Shown here in pieces: positions 17,379 to 26,548 of a DNA stretch of 64,000 nucleotides. A model generated the notes under the pieces. It saw nothing but the letters and a program-made list of their open reading frames with translations, was not told the DNA's origin and did not search any database. The stretch spans positions 1-64,000 of the forward strand of contig CAYXMQ010000007.1 in NCBI GenBank assembly GCA_964466195.1, given 5' to 3'. Position 1 is the first letter of the stretch. Each line of letters starts with the position of its first letter. Position numbers and translations under genes: made by a program. Origin of the DNA: PFJX01 sp964466195 (GTDB lineage: Bacteria; Pseudomonadota; Gammaproteobacteria; Burkholderiales; Thiobacillaceae).

Positions 17379-18664
17379 ATTGAGTCGGCAAGGATCAGGC
17401 GCGCGCATTCTACGCCGCTGCGCACCGCGCCTTCGAGTGTGGCGGGATAGTTGTCGGTCGCATCGACGGCGGCGGTGTAGTCGCCGGCCAGATAAAGTCC
17501 GGCCAGCCGGGTGCGGTTGCCCGGGCGCGGCAGGTTGGGGATGCAAGCGAAGGTGGCGCGTTTTTCGACGATCGTCTTCCAGCTCAACAGCTTGGGCAGG
17601 GGGCCGAGCTGGCCGGCGAGCAAGCCGAGATAGTTGGTGAGCAGCTTTTCCGGCGGCCAATGCAGATGCGGACCTTCTGCGCTCATGACCAGGGCGACCA
17701 CGCCCGGCGCGATATCGTTACGCTCGAACGCCCACGGCGCCTGGCTATCACCCAGGCCGAGCATTGGGAAGGGAAAGACCGGCGGCTGAGTAAAGCGCAG
17801 CCAGAGCGTGAGGATGGGCTGCCAGGTGAATGCGGCGGCCTGGCTGACGATGCCTGCCAGTTCCGGCAAGGCAGTGAGCAAAGTTGACAGGCGGGCAGGG
17901 TGGGTGGCCACCACGATCCGCGTGGCGGCCACATCGGGCCCGGCCAGATGAAAGCCGCGGTCTACACGAATAATGCCTTCCACTTTGCTCGCGACGTGGA
18001 CTTCGCAATGGCGTCGGTTGAGATAGGCCAGCGCTGCATCTGCCAGCAATCCGCTCAGATCCGCTCGATTCAGCAGCACATCGCTATCGGCCCGAGTCCC
18101 GGCCAGGCTGTCGCGCAATACCGTGCAAAAAACCTGGCCAGACGCTTGTTCAAGCGGCGTGTTGAGGGCGGCGATGCACAAGGGCGCCCAAAGTTTTTCA
18201 ACCAGATGCGCGGGTTGACGCAGTTGTTTGAGCAGTTCGCCGGCCGGCAGGTCGGCGGGCAGTTTGAAATTGAGCGCTTGCAGATCGCGCATGCCGCGCG
18301 CGGCGGCGAATTTTTCGCGCAGGCTCAGGCCATGCGCGGTGAACAGGCCGATACCCAGATGCAGCGGCTTGCGAAGTCGCGGCAGACGCAACCGAAAGCC
18401 GGGCAGCAGCAGTTCCAGCGCTCGTCGTTCGAGTTTTTCCAGCGTTCCCAGCCGCGCCATCAAGGCCAAGGTTTCGCGGTAGGCGCCGATCATCAGATGT
18501 TGGCCGTTGTCGATCGCCAGGCCGTCCCAATCCACTCGCCGGGCGCGGCCGCCGAGTTGCTGGGCGGCTTCGTACAGCGCGACAGGAACGTCGTGCGCGG
18601 CCAGTTCGACGGCGCAGGCGAGGCCCGCCCAGCCACCGCCGACGATGGCGATCCTGTCCTGCAT
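17375..18664 (-). CDS. hpnE: Hydroxysqualene dehydroxylase HpnE
   Basis: An FAD-dependent amine-oxidase-like enzyme that reduces hydroxysqualene to squalene, the last step of the HpnCDE route. It has 429 residues. The dinucleotide motif is IVGGGWAGLACAVEL at the N-terminus, then GGRARRVDWDGLAIDNGQHLMIG, typical of HpnE, and a C-terminal FAD segment GLYLAGDYTAAVDATDN. It lies 4 bp after hpnD. The squalene-hopene cyclase gene expected downstream in the pathway is not in this window. Confidence 0.92.
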   Translation of the reverse strand: MQDRIAIVGGGWAGLACAVELAAHDVPVALYEAAQQLGGRARRVDWDGLAIDNGQHLMIGAYRETLALMARLGTLEKLERRALELLLPGFRLRLPRLRKPLHLGIGLFTAHGLSLREKFAAARGMRDLQALNFKLPADLPAGELLKQLRQPAHLVEKLWAPLCIAALNTPLEQASGQVFCTVLRDSLAGTRADSDVLLNRADLSGLLADAALAYLNRRHCEVHVASKVEGIIRVDRGFHLAGPDVAATRIVVATHPARLSTLLTALPELAGIVSQAAAFTWQPILTLWLRFTQPPVFPFPMLGLGDSQAPWAFERNDIAPGVVALVMSAEGPHLHWPPEKLLTNYLGLLAGQLGPLPKLLSWKTIVEKRATFACIPNLPRPGNRTRLAGLYLAGDYTAAVDATDNYPATLEGAVRSGVECARLILADSI

Positions 18665-18668
18665 CGGG

Positions 18669-19517
18669 CTAGCCTCTGATCCAGGTGCGCCAGGCCAGCC
18701 AGAGCTTGCGCAGCGGAGTCAATGAGGTGCGGCGATCCAGAACCTGAAAACCATCGGCCTGGATTTCGTTCAGCAATGTGCGATAAATCGCCGCCATGAT
18801 CAGTCCGGGACGCTGGGCTTTACGGTCCCGGGCCGGCAGCAGGGCCAGCGCCTCATCATAGGTCTGCATGGCGCGTTCGGTTTGAAACGCCATCAGGCGG
18901 CGGAAATTCTCCGTCATGTGCGCGTGCATCAAGTCAGCGGTCGTAACGCCGAATTGCGCCAGTTCGTCAGCCGGCAGGTAGATTCGACCGCGGCGGGCGT
19001 CTTCGCCGACATCGCGGATGATATTGGTCAGCTGGAAAGCCAGGCCCAGCTTGTTGGCGTACTTCAAGGTGGCGCGGTCCGAGAGGCCGAAGATCAAAGC
19101 GGCGACTTCGCCCACGACGCCGGCGACGCGGTGGCAATACAGCCGCAAAGACTTGAAATCCGGGTAGCGCGCGGGCGGGCCGGCCGCGAAATCCAGATCC
19201 ATTTCCATGCCGTCGATGATCTGCTCGAAGGCCTCCTGCGGCAGATGAAACGGCGCGACGCTTTCCGCCAGCGCCTGCGTGACCGGGTGACTTGGCGCGC
19301 CGGCATAAAGGCGTGCGATTTCGTCGCGCCACCAGGCCAGCTTGGTGCGCGCCAGATTGGCGTCGTGGCATTCGTCGGCGATGTCATCCACTTCGCGGCA
19401 GAAGGCGTAGAACGCGATGATCGCGCGGCGCCGCTCGGGCGACAGGAAGCGGAAGCTGTAGTAGAAACTGGAGCCGCTGGCGGCGGCCTTGGCCTGGCAA
19501 TAGTCGTGCGGGTTCAT
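18669..19517 (-). CDS. hpnD: Presqualene diphosphate synthase HpnD
   Basis: This enzyme condenses two farnesyl diphosphates to presqualene diphosphate. About 282 residues. The two Asp-rich motifs of squalene/phytoene synthases are visible: YAFCREVDDIADE near residues 32-44 and NIIRDVGEDARRGRIYLP near 160-177; SSFYYSFRFL is typical of HpnD. An alternative ATG at 19529 (MQAAMN...) lies one base after the hpnC stop; I prefer 19517 from the family N-terminus but the choice is close. Confidence 0.92.
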   Translation of the reverse strand: MNPHDYCQAKAAASGSSFYYSFRFLSPERRRAIIAFYAFCREVDDIADECHDANLARTKLAWWRDEIARLYAGAPSHPVTQALAESVAPFHLPQEAFEQIIDGMEMDLDFAAGPPARYPDFKSLRLYCHRVAGVVGEVAALIFGLSDRATLKYANKLGLAFQLTNIIRDVGEDARRGRIYLPADELAQFGVTTADLMHAHMTENFRRLMAFQTERAMQTYDEALALLPARDRKAQRPGLIMAAIYRTLLNEIQADGFQVLDRRTSLTPLRKLWLAWRTWIRG

Positions 19518-19530
19518 GGCGGCCTGCATC

Positions 19531-20388
19531 TCAGTGTCCGCAACCGCCGCATGCCGCGTCCGCCTGGGTGCGCGACGGGCGGGTGTAGACGGCGCGCCGG
19601 AGCATGTACAGCCAGTCTTTCCAGCCGAGCTTCGGTCGTTGCTGGAACATGTCGCCGCGACTTTCATGCAGTTGCATCAGGATGCGCTCGCCGCCCAGGA
19701 TGATCAGCCGCATTTCGAAGCCGATGCGGCCAGGCAGCGCGCGCCCCAGCGGGGCGCCTGCCTGCAGCATGCGACGGGCGCGTTCGATCTGGCCTTTCAT
19801 GAATTGCTGCCAAAGCGCGTCACAGCGGCCCTCGGCGATTTGACGTTCACTGATGCCGAATTTGGCCATCTCGTCTTGTGGCAGATAAATGCGATCCTTG
19901 CGCCAGTCCACGGCCACGTCCTGCAGAAAATTGATCAATTGCAACGCGGAGCAGATGCCATCCGACCAGGCTTGGTGCTTTTGATCGTGGTCGGCGTAGA
20001 GCCTGAGCAACAAGCGGCCGATGGGATTGGCCGAGCGCTTGCAATACTCCATGACCTCGCCGAAATGGGCGTAGCGGTTTTTACGGCAGTCCTGCTCAAA
20101 AGCCGATAGCAAGTCGTGAAACAGTTCATAGGGCAGGTTGAATTGCCGAATATGCGGTGCCAGGGATTTGAAGATCGGATGCTCGACGGTTTCTCCCCGC
20201 TCCAGGGCATACAGATGTGCGTGATAGGCCGCCAGTTTGGCCAGCCTGACTTCAGCGGCATCGTCGCCTTCATCGGCAAAATCGTCCGCGCTGCGGGCGA
20301 AGGCGTAGATCGCCCGGATCGGCGCGCGCAAGCGGCTGGGCAGGAATATCGAGCCGACGGGAAAGTTCTCGTAGTGGCCTGGATTCAT
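19531..20388 (-). CDS. hpnC: Hydroxysqualene synthase HpnC
   Basis: This enzyme converts presqualene diphosphate to hydroxysqualene; it is the first gene of the hpnCDE run. Asp-rich motifs: FARSADDFADEGDD near residues 31-44 and NFLQDVAVDWRKDRIYLP near 156-173. The N-terminus MNPGHYENFPVGS matches HpnC. I chose the ATG at 20388 because GAGAG precedes it by 7 bp; an upstream in-frame ATG at 20415 has no ribosome site. The C-terminal tail has a Cys-Gly-rich end (ACGGCGH) not obviously part of the fold. Confidence 0.9.
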   Translation of the reverse strand: MNPGHYENFPVGSIFLPSRLRAPIRAIYAFARSADDFADEGDDAAEVRLAKLAAYHAHLYALERGETVEHPIFKSLAPHIRQFNLPYELFHDLLSAFEQDCRKNRYAHFGEVMEYCKRSANPIGRLLLRLYADHDQKHQAWSDGICSALQLINFLQDVAVDWRKDRIYLPQDEMAKFGISERQIAEGRCDALWQQFMKGQIERARRMLQAGAPLGRALPGRIGFEMRLIILGGERILMQLHESRGDMFQQRPKLGWKDWLYMLRRAVYTRPSRTQADAACGGCGH

Positions 20389-20502
20389 CAGCTTGCTCTC
20401 AATTTCTTTGTTCATTTTAATTAAATCAATGGGTTATGTTCTTGCGCTGACGGGTGTCGGCTGGCGGGAAAGGGTGCGCTTAGTTTACACTTGGCCGTTT
20501 TT

Positions 20503-20586
20503 GCGAAAGTGGCGGAATTGGTAGACGCACTGGATTTAGGTTCCAGCGCCTATGGCGTGGGGGTTCGAGTCCCCCCTTTCGCACCA
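20503..20586 (+). tRNA. tRNA-Leu(UAG)
   Basis: An 84-nt tRNA including encoded CCA. Acceptor arms GCGAAAG and CTTTCGC pair fully. The anticodon arm is CTGGA-TTTAGGT-TCCAG with anticodon TAG. A long variable arm (class II) and the T-arm GGGGG-TTCGAGT-CCCCC are clear. It stands between hpnC (divergent) and tig. Confidence 0.97.
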
Positions 20587-20737
20587 TGAATTCTTGGTTG
20601 CATGACCGCTAATGCTGCAGTTTTGTCGTCTTTGCCGCAGGCGATTTCGACTGTGCGCTGTTTCAACCCCTTGGTTGGTGGTTGGTATTGGCTGTGATGC
20701 GACTTGGCATGAATATTGATCATTCAAGGAAAACCTT

Positions 20738-22024
20738 ATGACTGCAACCGTGGAAACTCTCGACGGCCTGAACCGCCGCCTCACTCTGAATGTCAACCAG
20801 GCCACCATCGAGGCGGAGGTGAGTAAGCGTTTAGCCCAGGTGGCGCGTACCGTACGCATGGACGGCTTTCGTCCCGGCAAAGCGCCGAAAAATCTGGTTG
20901 CTGCGCGTTATTCCGGCGAGATTCGCAACGAAGTGTTCGGTGAGGTGCTGCAACAGGAGTTCAGCACGGCGATACAAGCCAACCAGCTGAAAGTAGCGGG
21001 TTATCCGAGCTTTGCACCGGCCGAAGGCGGCGGCTTCAATGCGACTTTCGAGGTGTTCCCTGAAGTCAAGTTGGGCGATCTTGCTCAGATCAAAGTAACG
21101 CGCCCGGTCGTGGACGTCTCCGATGCGGATATCGACCGTACGCTCGATGTGCTGCGCAAGCAGCGCGTGCAATTCCATGCCGTGGAGCGCGCCGCACAAG
21201 AAGGTGATCGGGTTCATGTCGATTACCTGGGCCAGATAGACGGCGTCGCTTTTCCCGGTGGCGAAGCCAAGGATTTCCCGGTGGTGCTGGGCGAAGGCCG
21301 CACGCTGAAAGCGTTCGAAGGCAGTCTTAGCGGCATGAAAACCGGCGAAAGCAAGAATTTTGATGTGACCTTTCCAGACGATTATTTCGCCAAGGAATTG
21401 GCCGGCAAGACCGCCAACTTCCACGTAACGGTCAAATCCGTGCATGCAGCGCATCTGCCCGAGGTCGATGCCGCTTTTGCCCAGAGCCTGGGCATTGCCG
21501 ATGGCAACGTCGAGCGTTTGCGCGACGAAATTCGCACCAATCTGGCGCGTGAAGCCAAGCGTCGCGTGCAGGCCAAGGTCAAGGAACAGGTTCTGAACGG
21601 TTTGCTCGACGCCACGCCGATCGATGTGCCCGCCAACTTGGTGGCGATGGAGCGTTCCGCGCTGATGGAAAAGGCGGTGGCCGATCTGAAAGCGCGCGGC
21701 ATGAAGGAAGCCGACATCAAGTTGAGCGACAGCGTGTTTGAACCTCAAGCCAAACGCCGTGTCTCTCTCGGACTGATCATGGATGCCATCGTCATCGAGC
21801 AGAATATTGTCGCCGCCGAAGATCAGGTGCGTGCGATGGTCGATGAATTTGCACAGAGCTACGAGGATCCGTCTGAAGTGGTCGGCTGGTATTACCAGGA
21901 TGCTTCCCGCCTGAACGAGGCCAAAGCGCTGGTATTGGAAGAAAACATTGTCAAATGGCTGCTGGAGCATGCACAGGTCAGCGACGAAACGACATCTTTG
22001 GAAGTTTTGATGGGGAATGCTTAA
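20738..22024 (+). CDS. tig: Trigger factor
   Basis: A ribosome-bound chaperone and prolyl isomerase. At 428 residues it has the usual three domains. The N-terminal ribosome-binding domain has the signature GFRPGKAPKNLV (about residues 44-55; family GFRxGKxP). The FKBP-like domain contains GDRVHVDYLGQIDG, about 156-169. The C-terminal chaperone domain follows. AAGGAAAA precedes the ATG. The stop overlaps the clpP start by one base (TAATG). The tig-clpP-clpX-lon order is conserved in proteobacteria. Confidence 0.97.
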   Translation: MTATVETLDGLNRRLTLNVNQATIEAEVSKRLAQVARTVRMDGFRPGKAPKNLVAARYSGEIRNEVFGEVLQQEFSTAIQANQLKVAGYPSFAPAEGGGFNATFEVFPEVKLGDLAQIKVTRPVVDVSDADIDRTLDVLRKQRVQFHAVERAAQEGDRVHVDYLGQIDGVAFPGGEAKDFPVVLGEGRTLKAFEGSLSGMKTGESKNFDVTFPDDYFAKELAGKTANFHVTVKSVHAAHLPEVDAAFAQSLGIADGNVERLRDEIRTNLAREAKRRVQAKVKEQVLNGLLDATPIDVPANLVAMERSALMEKAVADLKARGMKEADIKLSDSVFEPQAKRRVSLGLIMDAIVIEQNIVAAEDQVRAMVDEFAQSYEDPSEVVGWYYQDASRLNEAKALVLEENIVKWLLEHAQVSDETTSLEVLMGNA

Positions 22025-22647
22025 TGAATAACTGGACGCAGGAACCTTCCGGCCTGGGGTATATCCCCATGGTCATCGAGCAGAGCGGTCGCGGTGAACG
22101 CGCCTACGACATTTATTCGCGTCTGCTCAAGGAACGCGTGGTTTTCATGGTCGGGCCGGTGAATGACATGACCGCCAACGTGGTGGTTGCGCAGCTGCTG
22201 TTCCTTGAGTCGGAAAACCCGGATAAGGATATTTACCTGTACATCAACTCGCCCGGCGGTTCGATTACGTCGGGTATGGCGATATATGACACGATGCGCT
22301 TCATCAAGCCGGATGTTTCGACGTTGTGCATAGGCCAGGCCGCGAGCATGGGGGCGTTTCTGCTATCTGCCGGCGCCAAGGGCAAGCGTTTCGTCCTGCC
22401 GAATTCGCGCGTCATGATCCACCAACCGCTGGGCGGTTTTCAGGGCCAGGCCACGGATATCGAAATCCATGCCAAGGAAATCCTGTACCTCAAGGAACGG
22501 CTCAATGGCTTGCTGGCCGAACATACCGGGCAGCCCATCGAGACAATCGAGCGCGATACCGATCGGGACAATTTCATGAGCGCTGAAACCGCCGTCGCCT
22601 ACGGCATGGCCGATAAGGTGCTGGTCAATCGCAGCGATCCCGCGTAA
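22024..22647 (+). CDS. clpP: ATP-dependent Clp protease proteolytic subunit
   Basis: The serine-protease chamber of ClpXP and ClpAP. The 207-residue protein carries the catalytic triad Ser108 (GQAASMGA), His133 (MIHQPLGG) and Asp182 (DTDRDNF). YINSPGGSITSGMAIYDTM is the oxyanion region. It starts MNNWTQEPSGLGYIPMVIEQ, suggesting a short propeptide. I chose the ATG overlapping the tig stop. clpX follows after 51 bp with its own CGGAG ribosome site. Confidence 0.97.
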   Translation: MNNWTQEPSGLGYIPMVIEQSGRGERAYDIYSRLLKERVVFMVGPVNDMTANVVVAQLLFLESENPDKDIYLYINSPGGSITSGMAIYDTMRFIKPDVSTLCIGQAASMGAFLLSAGAKGKRFVLPNSRVMIHQPLGGFQGQATDIEIHAKEILYLKERLNGLLAEHTGQPIETIERDTDRDNFMSAETAVAYGMADKVLVNRSDPA

Positions 22648-22698
22648 ACTTGACCGAATTAATCGGGTATTAGATTTACATCACGCACGGAGCCCAAC

Positions 22699-23961
22699 AT
22701 GGCCGAGAAATCAGGCGACGAAAAACTTCTTTATTGCTCCTTCTGCGGCAAAAGCCAGCACGAGGTGCGCAAACTCATCGCCGGTCCGAGCGTCTTTATT
22801 TGCGATGAGTGTGTCGACCTCTGTCTTGACATCATTCGCGAGGATGTGGGCAAGGAAGTCGACAAGGAAAGCGGCGACCGACTGCCGACTCCGCAGGAAA
22901 TCAGCGCCGTGCTGGATCAATATGTTATTGGTCAGGCCAAGGCCAAGCGGGCCTTGGCAGTGGCGGTTTACAACCATTACAAACGCTTGCGCCAGCCCGG
23001 CGGCAGCAAAGATGACGAAGTCGAGCTGGCCAAGAGCAACATTCTGCTGATCGGCCCAACCGGCTCCGGCAAGACCTTGCTGGCGCAAACGCTGGCGCGC
23101 CAGCTCAATGTGCCGTTCGTGATTTCCGATGCGACCACGCTGACCGAAGCCGGTTATGTTGGCGAAGACGTCGAGAACATCATTCAGAAGCTGTTGCAGA
23201 AGTGTGATTACGACGTCGAAAAAGCCAAGAACGGCATTGTGTACATCGATGAGATCGACAAGATTTCACGCCGCTCCGAAAATCCGTCGATTACCCGCGA
23301 CGTTTCCGGCGAAGGCGTGCAGCAAGCCCTGCTCAAACTGATCGAAGGCACGGTGGCCTCGATTCCGCCTCAAGGCGGACGCAAGCACCCGAATCAGGAA
23401 TACATTCAGGTAGACACCACCAACATCCTGTTCATCGTTGGCGGCGCATTCAGCGGTCTGGAACGGGTGATTCGCGAACGCACCGAAAAATCCGGCATCG
23501 GATTCGGCGCTGAAGTGCAGAGCAAAGACAACCGCAAGGATGTCGGTGAGGTGTTCCGTATGGTGGAGCCGGAAGATTTGATCAAGTTCGGTCTGATTCC
23601 TGAATTCGTCGGCCGCTTGCCGGTAATCGCCACTTTGGAAGAGCTTGATGTCGCCGCCCTGAAGCAGATACTGACGGTCCCCAAGAACGCGCTCACCCGT
23701 CAGTTCGAAAAGCTGTTCAAGATGGAAGGCGTCGAACTGGAATTCCGTGAAGAAGCGCTTACCGCCATTGCCAATCGCGCCATCAAGCGAAAAACCGGCG
23801 CGCGCGGGCTGCGTTCAATCATCGAGCACTCTTTGCTGGACATCATGTTCGAGCTGCCCAACATGAAAGAGGTATCGAAAGTTGTCGTCGATGAGAAAAC
23901 CATCGCCGGTGAAGGCAAGCCGCTGTTGATTTTTGCAGAGCAAGCCAAGGCCGCAGGTTAA
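22699..23961 (+). CDS. clpX: ClpX ATPase subunit of ClpXP
   Basis: A hexameric AAA+ unfoldase that feeds substrates into ClpP. It has 420 residues. The N-terminal C4 zinc domain reads CSFCGKSQ with CDECVDLC, about residues 14-40. Walker A is GPTGSGKT (about 117-124) and Walker B VYIDEIDKI; the pore GYVGED and the ClpP-binding IGF-type tripeptide (SGIGFGAEV) are present. Downstream a hairpin and a heat-shock-type promoter precede lon. Confidence 0.97.
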   Translation: MAEKSGDEKLLYCSFCGKSQHEVRKLIAGPSVFICDECVDLCLDIIREDVGKEVDKESGDRLPTPQEISAVLDQYVIGQAKAKRALAVAVYNHYKRLRQPGGSKDDEVELAKSNILLIGPTGSGKTLLAQTLARQLNVPFVISDATTLTEAGYVGEDVENIIQKLLQKCDYDVEKAKNGIVYIDEIDKISRRSENPSITRDVSGEGVQQALLKLIEGTVASIPPQGGRKHPNQEYIQVDTTNILFIVGGAFSGLERVIRERTEKSGIGFGAEVQSKDNRKDVGEVFRMVEPEDLIKFGLIPEFVGRLPVIATLEELDVAALKQILTVPKNALTRQFEKLFKMEGVELEFREEALTAIANRAIKRKTGARGLRSIIEHSLLDIMFELPNMKEVSKVVVDEKTIAGEGKPLLIFAEQAKAAG

Positions 23962-23986
23962 CGGCGCGTTTTCCATTAAAAACCCG

Positions 23987-24013
23987 CCGCCGGGTTGAAA
24001 TCCTTCCCGGCGG
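23987..24013 (+). terminator. GC-rich hairpin between clpX and lon, no T-tract
   Basis: CCGCCGGG (23987-23994) pairs with CCCGGCGG (24006-24013) around an 11-nt loop. A competing smaller hairpin AACCCG/CGGGTT lies at 23981-23996. With no T-run it is unlikely to be a strong intrinsic terminator. It may stabilise the clpX 3' end or attenuate read-through into lon. Confidence 0.35.
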
Positions 24014-24021
24014 TCGCATGT
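23994..24021 (+). promoter_or_regulatory. Candidate heat-shock (sigma-32-type) promoter for lon
   Basis: GTTGAAA (23994-24000), 13 bp, then TCGCATGT (24014-24021). The consensus is CTTGAAA-N13/14-CCCCATNT; only the first base of the -35 and two of the -10 differ. It lies about 40 bp before the lon ATG, and lon is a classical heat-shock gene. The match was read by eye. Confidence 0.45.
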
Positions 24022-24061
24022 AGCTCAAACTACACAGGCGGTTAGACTGCCGGAGAAAATC

Positions 24062-26473
24062 ATGAGCCAGAGCGCCCAATTCACAGATCCCGTTACCCTG
24101 CCGCTGTTGCCGTTGCGCGATGTGGTGGTCTTCCCGCATATGGTGATTCCGCTGTTTGTCGGTCGCCCCAAGTCGATCAAGGCGCTGGAAATCGCCATGG
24201 AGACGGGCAAGCATATCCTGCTGGTGGCGCAGAAATCAGCCGCCAAGGACGAGCCCGTTTTTGACGACATGTACGAAGTCGGCGCAATCGCCAGCATCCT
24301 GCAAATGCTCAAGCTGCCGGATGGCACCGTGAAAGTGCTGGTTGAAGGCAATCTGCGCGTTGCAGTGGAAGAGTTCATCGAAGCGGACAGCCATTTCATG
24401 GCGCGCGGCAAACAACTGCCGGAAACCGGCAACGAAGACCCGGAAATCGAAGCGATGCGGCGCGCGTTGCTGGCTCAGTTCGACAATTACGTCAAACTCA
24501 ACAAGAAGATTCCGCCGGAGATTCTCGCTTCACTGGCGGGTATTGACGATGCCGGCCGTCTGACCGACACCATCGCCGCACATCTGCCGCTGAAGCTGGA
24601 ACAGAAACAGGCCATCTTGGAAATGACGGACTTGAAGGCCCGTCTCGACCATCTGATGGGCTTCATGGAAACCGAGATCGATATTTTGCAGGTGGAAAAG
24701 CGTATCCGCGGTCGCGTCAAGCGCCAGATGGAAAAGAGCCAGCGCGAGTATTACCTGAACGAACAAGTCAAAGCGATCCAGAAAGAACTCGGCGATGTCG
24801 ACGAGACCGGTGACGTAGACGAACTCGACAAGCGCATCAAGGGTGCTTACATGTCGAAGGAAGCCACCAAGAAGGCCGAGACCGAACTGAAGAAGCTGAA
24901 AATGATGTCGCCGATGTCGGCCGAAGCGACCGTGGTGCGGACCTACATCGAAACGTTGATCAACCTGCCGTGGCGCAAAAAAACCAAGATTTCCAAGAGC
25001 CTGGAAACGGCTTTGGAAGTCCTGGATGCCGACCATTACGGCTTGGAAAAGGTCAAGGAACGCATCGTTGAATACCTTGCCGTGCAGCAACGCGTGGACA
25101 AGCTCAAGGCGCCGATTCTTTGTCTGGTCGGGCCGCCCGGCGTCGGCAAAACCTCGCTGGGCCAGTCCATTGCCCGCGCAACCAATCGCAAGTTCGTGCG
25201 CATGGCTTTGGGCGGCGTGCGTGATGAGGCAGAGATACGCGGTCATCGACGCACCTACATCGGCTCTATGCCGGGCAAGATTCTGCAAAGCCTGACCAAG
25301 ACGACCGTACGCAACCCCTTGTTCCTGCTCGACGAAGTCGACAAGATGGGACAGGACTTCCGCGGCGATCCGTCTTCCGCATTGTTGGAGGTGCTGGATC
25401 CGGAACAGAACCACACTTTCCAGGATCATTACGTCGAAGTCGATTACGACCTCTCCGACGTGATGTTCGTCGCCACGGCCAACTCCCTCAACATTCCTGC
25501 CGCGTTGCTGGACCGTATGGAAGTCATCCGCCTATCCGGCTACACCGAGGATGAGAAGGTCAATATTGCCCAGCGTTACCTGCTGCCCAAGCAGATGAAG
25601 AATAACGGCTTGCAAGAGACCGACCTTCACGTCAGCGAAGCCGCGCTGCGCGACATCGTGCGTTACTACACGCGTGAATCCGGTGTGCGCAGCATGGAGC
25701 GCGAAGTCTCCAAGATTTGTCGCAAAGCTGTCACCGCACAGGCTTTGAAGAAAGCCAAGGGCAAGATCAGCGTGACTCCGCGCAATCTCGAGAAATATCT
25801 GGGTGTGCAGCGTTACACCTACGGCATGGCCGAAAAGAATAACCAGATCGGTCAGGTGACCGGACTGGCCTGGACCGAGGTTGGCGGCGAACTGCTGACC
25901 ATCGAAGCCTCGCGTATGCCCGGCAAGGGCCAGATCACTCGCACCGGGCAATTGGGCGACGTCATGAAGGAATCCATCGAAGCCGCGCGCACTGTGATGC
26001 GGAGCCGTGCCAAATCGCTGGGCATCAGCGTCGAGATGTTCGAAAAGAACGACATGCACATTCACATGCCGGAGGGCGCCACGCCAAAAGACGGCCCCTC
26101 TGCGGGGGCGGCAATCACCACGGCGATGGTTTCCGTGTTTACTGAAATTCCGGTGCGCTGCGATGTCGCGATGACCGGAGAAATAACCTTGCGCGGTGAA
26201 GTTCTGCCGATTGGCGGACTCAAGGAAAAGCTGCTTGCCGCACACCGTGGCGGCATCAAGAAAGTCCTGATTCCGGAAGGAAACGTCAAAGACCTCGTGG
26301 AGATTCCGGACAACATCAAGAACCGTCTGGAGATTCAGCCGGTGAAGTGGATCGAGCAGGTGCTCGAGGCTGCGCTGGAGCATCTGCCAACGCCGTTGCC
26401 TGAAGTGGCTGCATCCGAAACGCCCGCCCCGGCACAAGCTGCGAGCGAGCCGCCGGCCGTAATCAAGCATTGA
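24062..26473 (+). CDS. lon: Lon ATP-dependent protease
   Basis: A homo-oligomeric AAA+ serine protease that degrades damaged and regulatory proteins. It has 803 residues. The N-terminal substrate domain begins LPLLPLRDVVVFPHMVIPL. Walker A GPPGVGKTSL is near residue 355, Walker B PLFLLDEVDKM follows, and the protease Ser680 is in DGPSAGAAIT with the partner Lys in GGLKEKLLAAHRGG. An Ala/Pro-rich C-terminal tail (about 775-803) is probably unstructured. The TGA is overlapped by the -35 element of the hupB promoter. Confidence 0.98.
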   Translation: MSQSAQFTDPVTLPLLPLRDVVVFPHMVIPLFVGRPKSIKALEIAMETGKHILLVAQKSAAKDEPVFDDMYEVGAIASILQMLKLPDGTVKVLVEGNLRVAVEEFIEADSHFMARGKQLPETGNEDPEIEAMRRALLAQFDNYVKLNKKIPPEILASLAGIDDAGRLTDTIAAHLPLKLEQKQAILEMTDLKARLDHLMGFMETEIDILQVEKRIRGRVKRQMEKSQREYYLNEQVKAIQKELGDVDETGDVDELDKRIKGAYMSKEATKKAETELKKLKMMSPMSAEATVVRTYIETLINLPWRKKTKISKSLETALEVLDADHYGLEKVKERIVEYLAVQQRVDKLKAPILCLVGPPGVGKTSLGQSIARATNRKFVRMALGGVRDEAEIRGHRRTYIGSMPGKILQSLTKTTVRNPLFLLDEVDKMGQDFRGDPSSALLEVLDPEQNHTFQDHYVEVDYDLSDVMFVATANSLNIPAALLDRMEVIRLSGYTEDEKVNIAQRYLLPKQMKNNGLQETDLHVSEAALRDIVRYYTRESGVRSMEREVSKICRKAVTAQALKKAKGKISVTPRNLEKYLGVQRYTYGMAEKNNQIGQVTGLAWTEVGGELLTIEASRMPGKGQITRTGQLGDVMKESIEAARTVMRSRAKSLGISVEMFEKNDMHIHMPEGATPKDGPSAGAAITTAMVSVFTEIPVRCDVAMTGEITLRGEVLPIGGLKEKLLAAHRGGIKKVLIPEGNVKDLVEIPDNIKNRLEIQPVKWIEQVLEAALEHLPTPLPEVAASETPAPAQAASEPPAVIKH

Positions 26474-26498
26474 CGCCGGTTGCCCGGGTTGTTATAAA
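26470..26498 (+). promoter_or_regulatory. Strong sigma-70 promoter for hupB
   Basis: TTGACG (26470-26475), a 17-bp spacer and TATAAA (26493-26498): nearly consensus. The -35 overlaps the lon stop codon (TGA 26471-26473). Transcription would start near 26505, about 44 nt before the hupB GTG, and would continue into tRNA-Val. Confidence 0.75.
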
Positions 26499-26548
26499 GC
26501 CAGCCCGTTGAGTCTTTGTTGCCTTCATCGTCTGAAAGGGGGGTGGTT

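Noticed and set aside
17900..18679. A 259-codon plus-strand frame opposite hpnE
   Set aside because: It is antisense to hpnE; no start context or domain.
20536..20880. A minus-strand frame overlapping tRNA-Leu, with a CERGDSNPHAIG-like stretch
   Set aside because: This is the well-known spurious translation of the complement of a leucine tRNA, running into tig.
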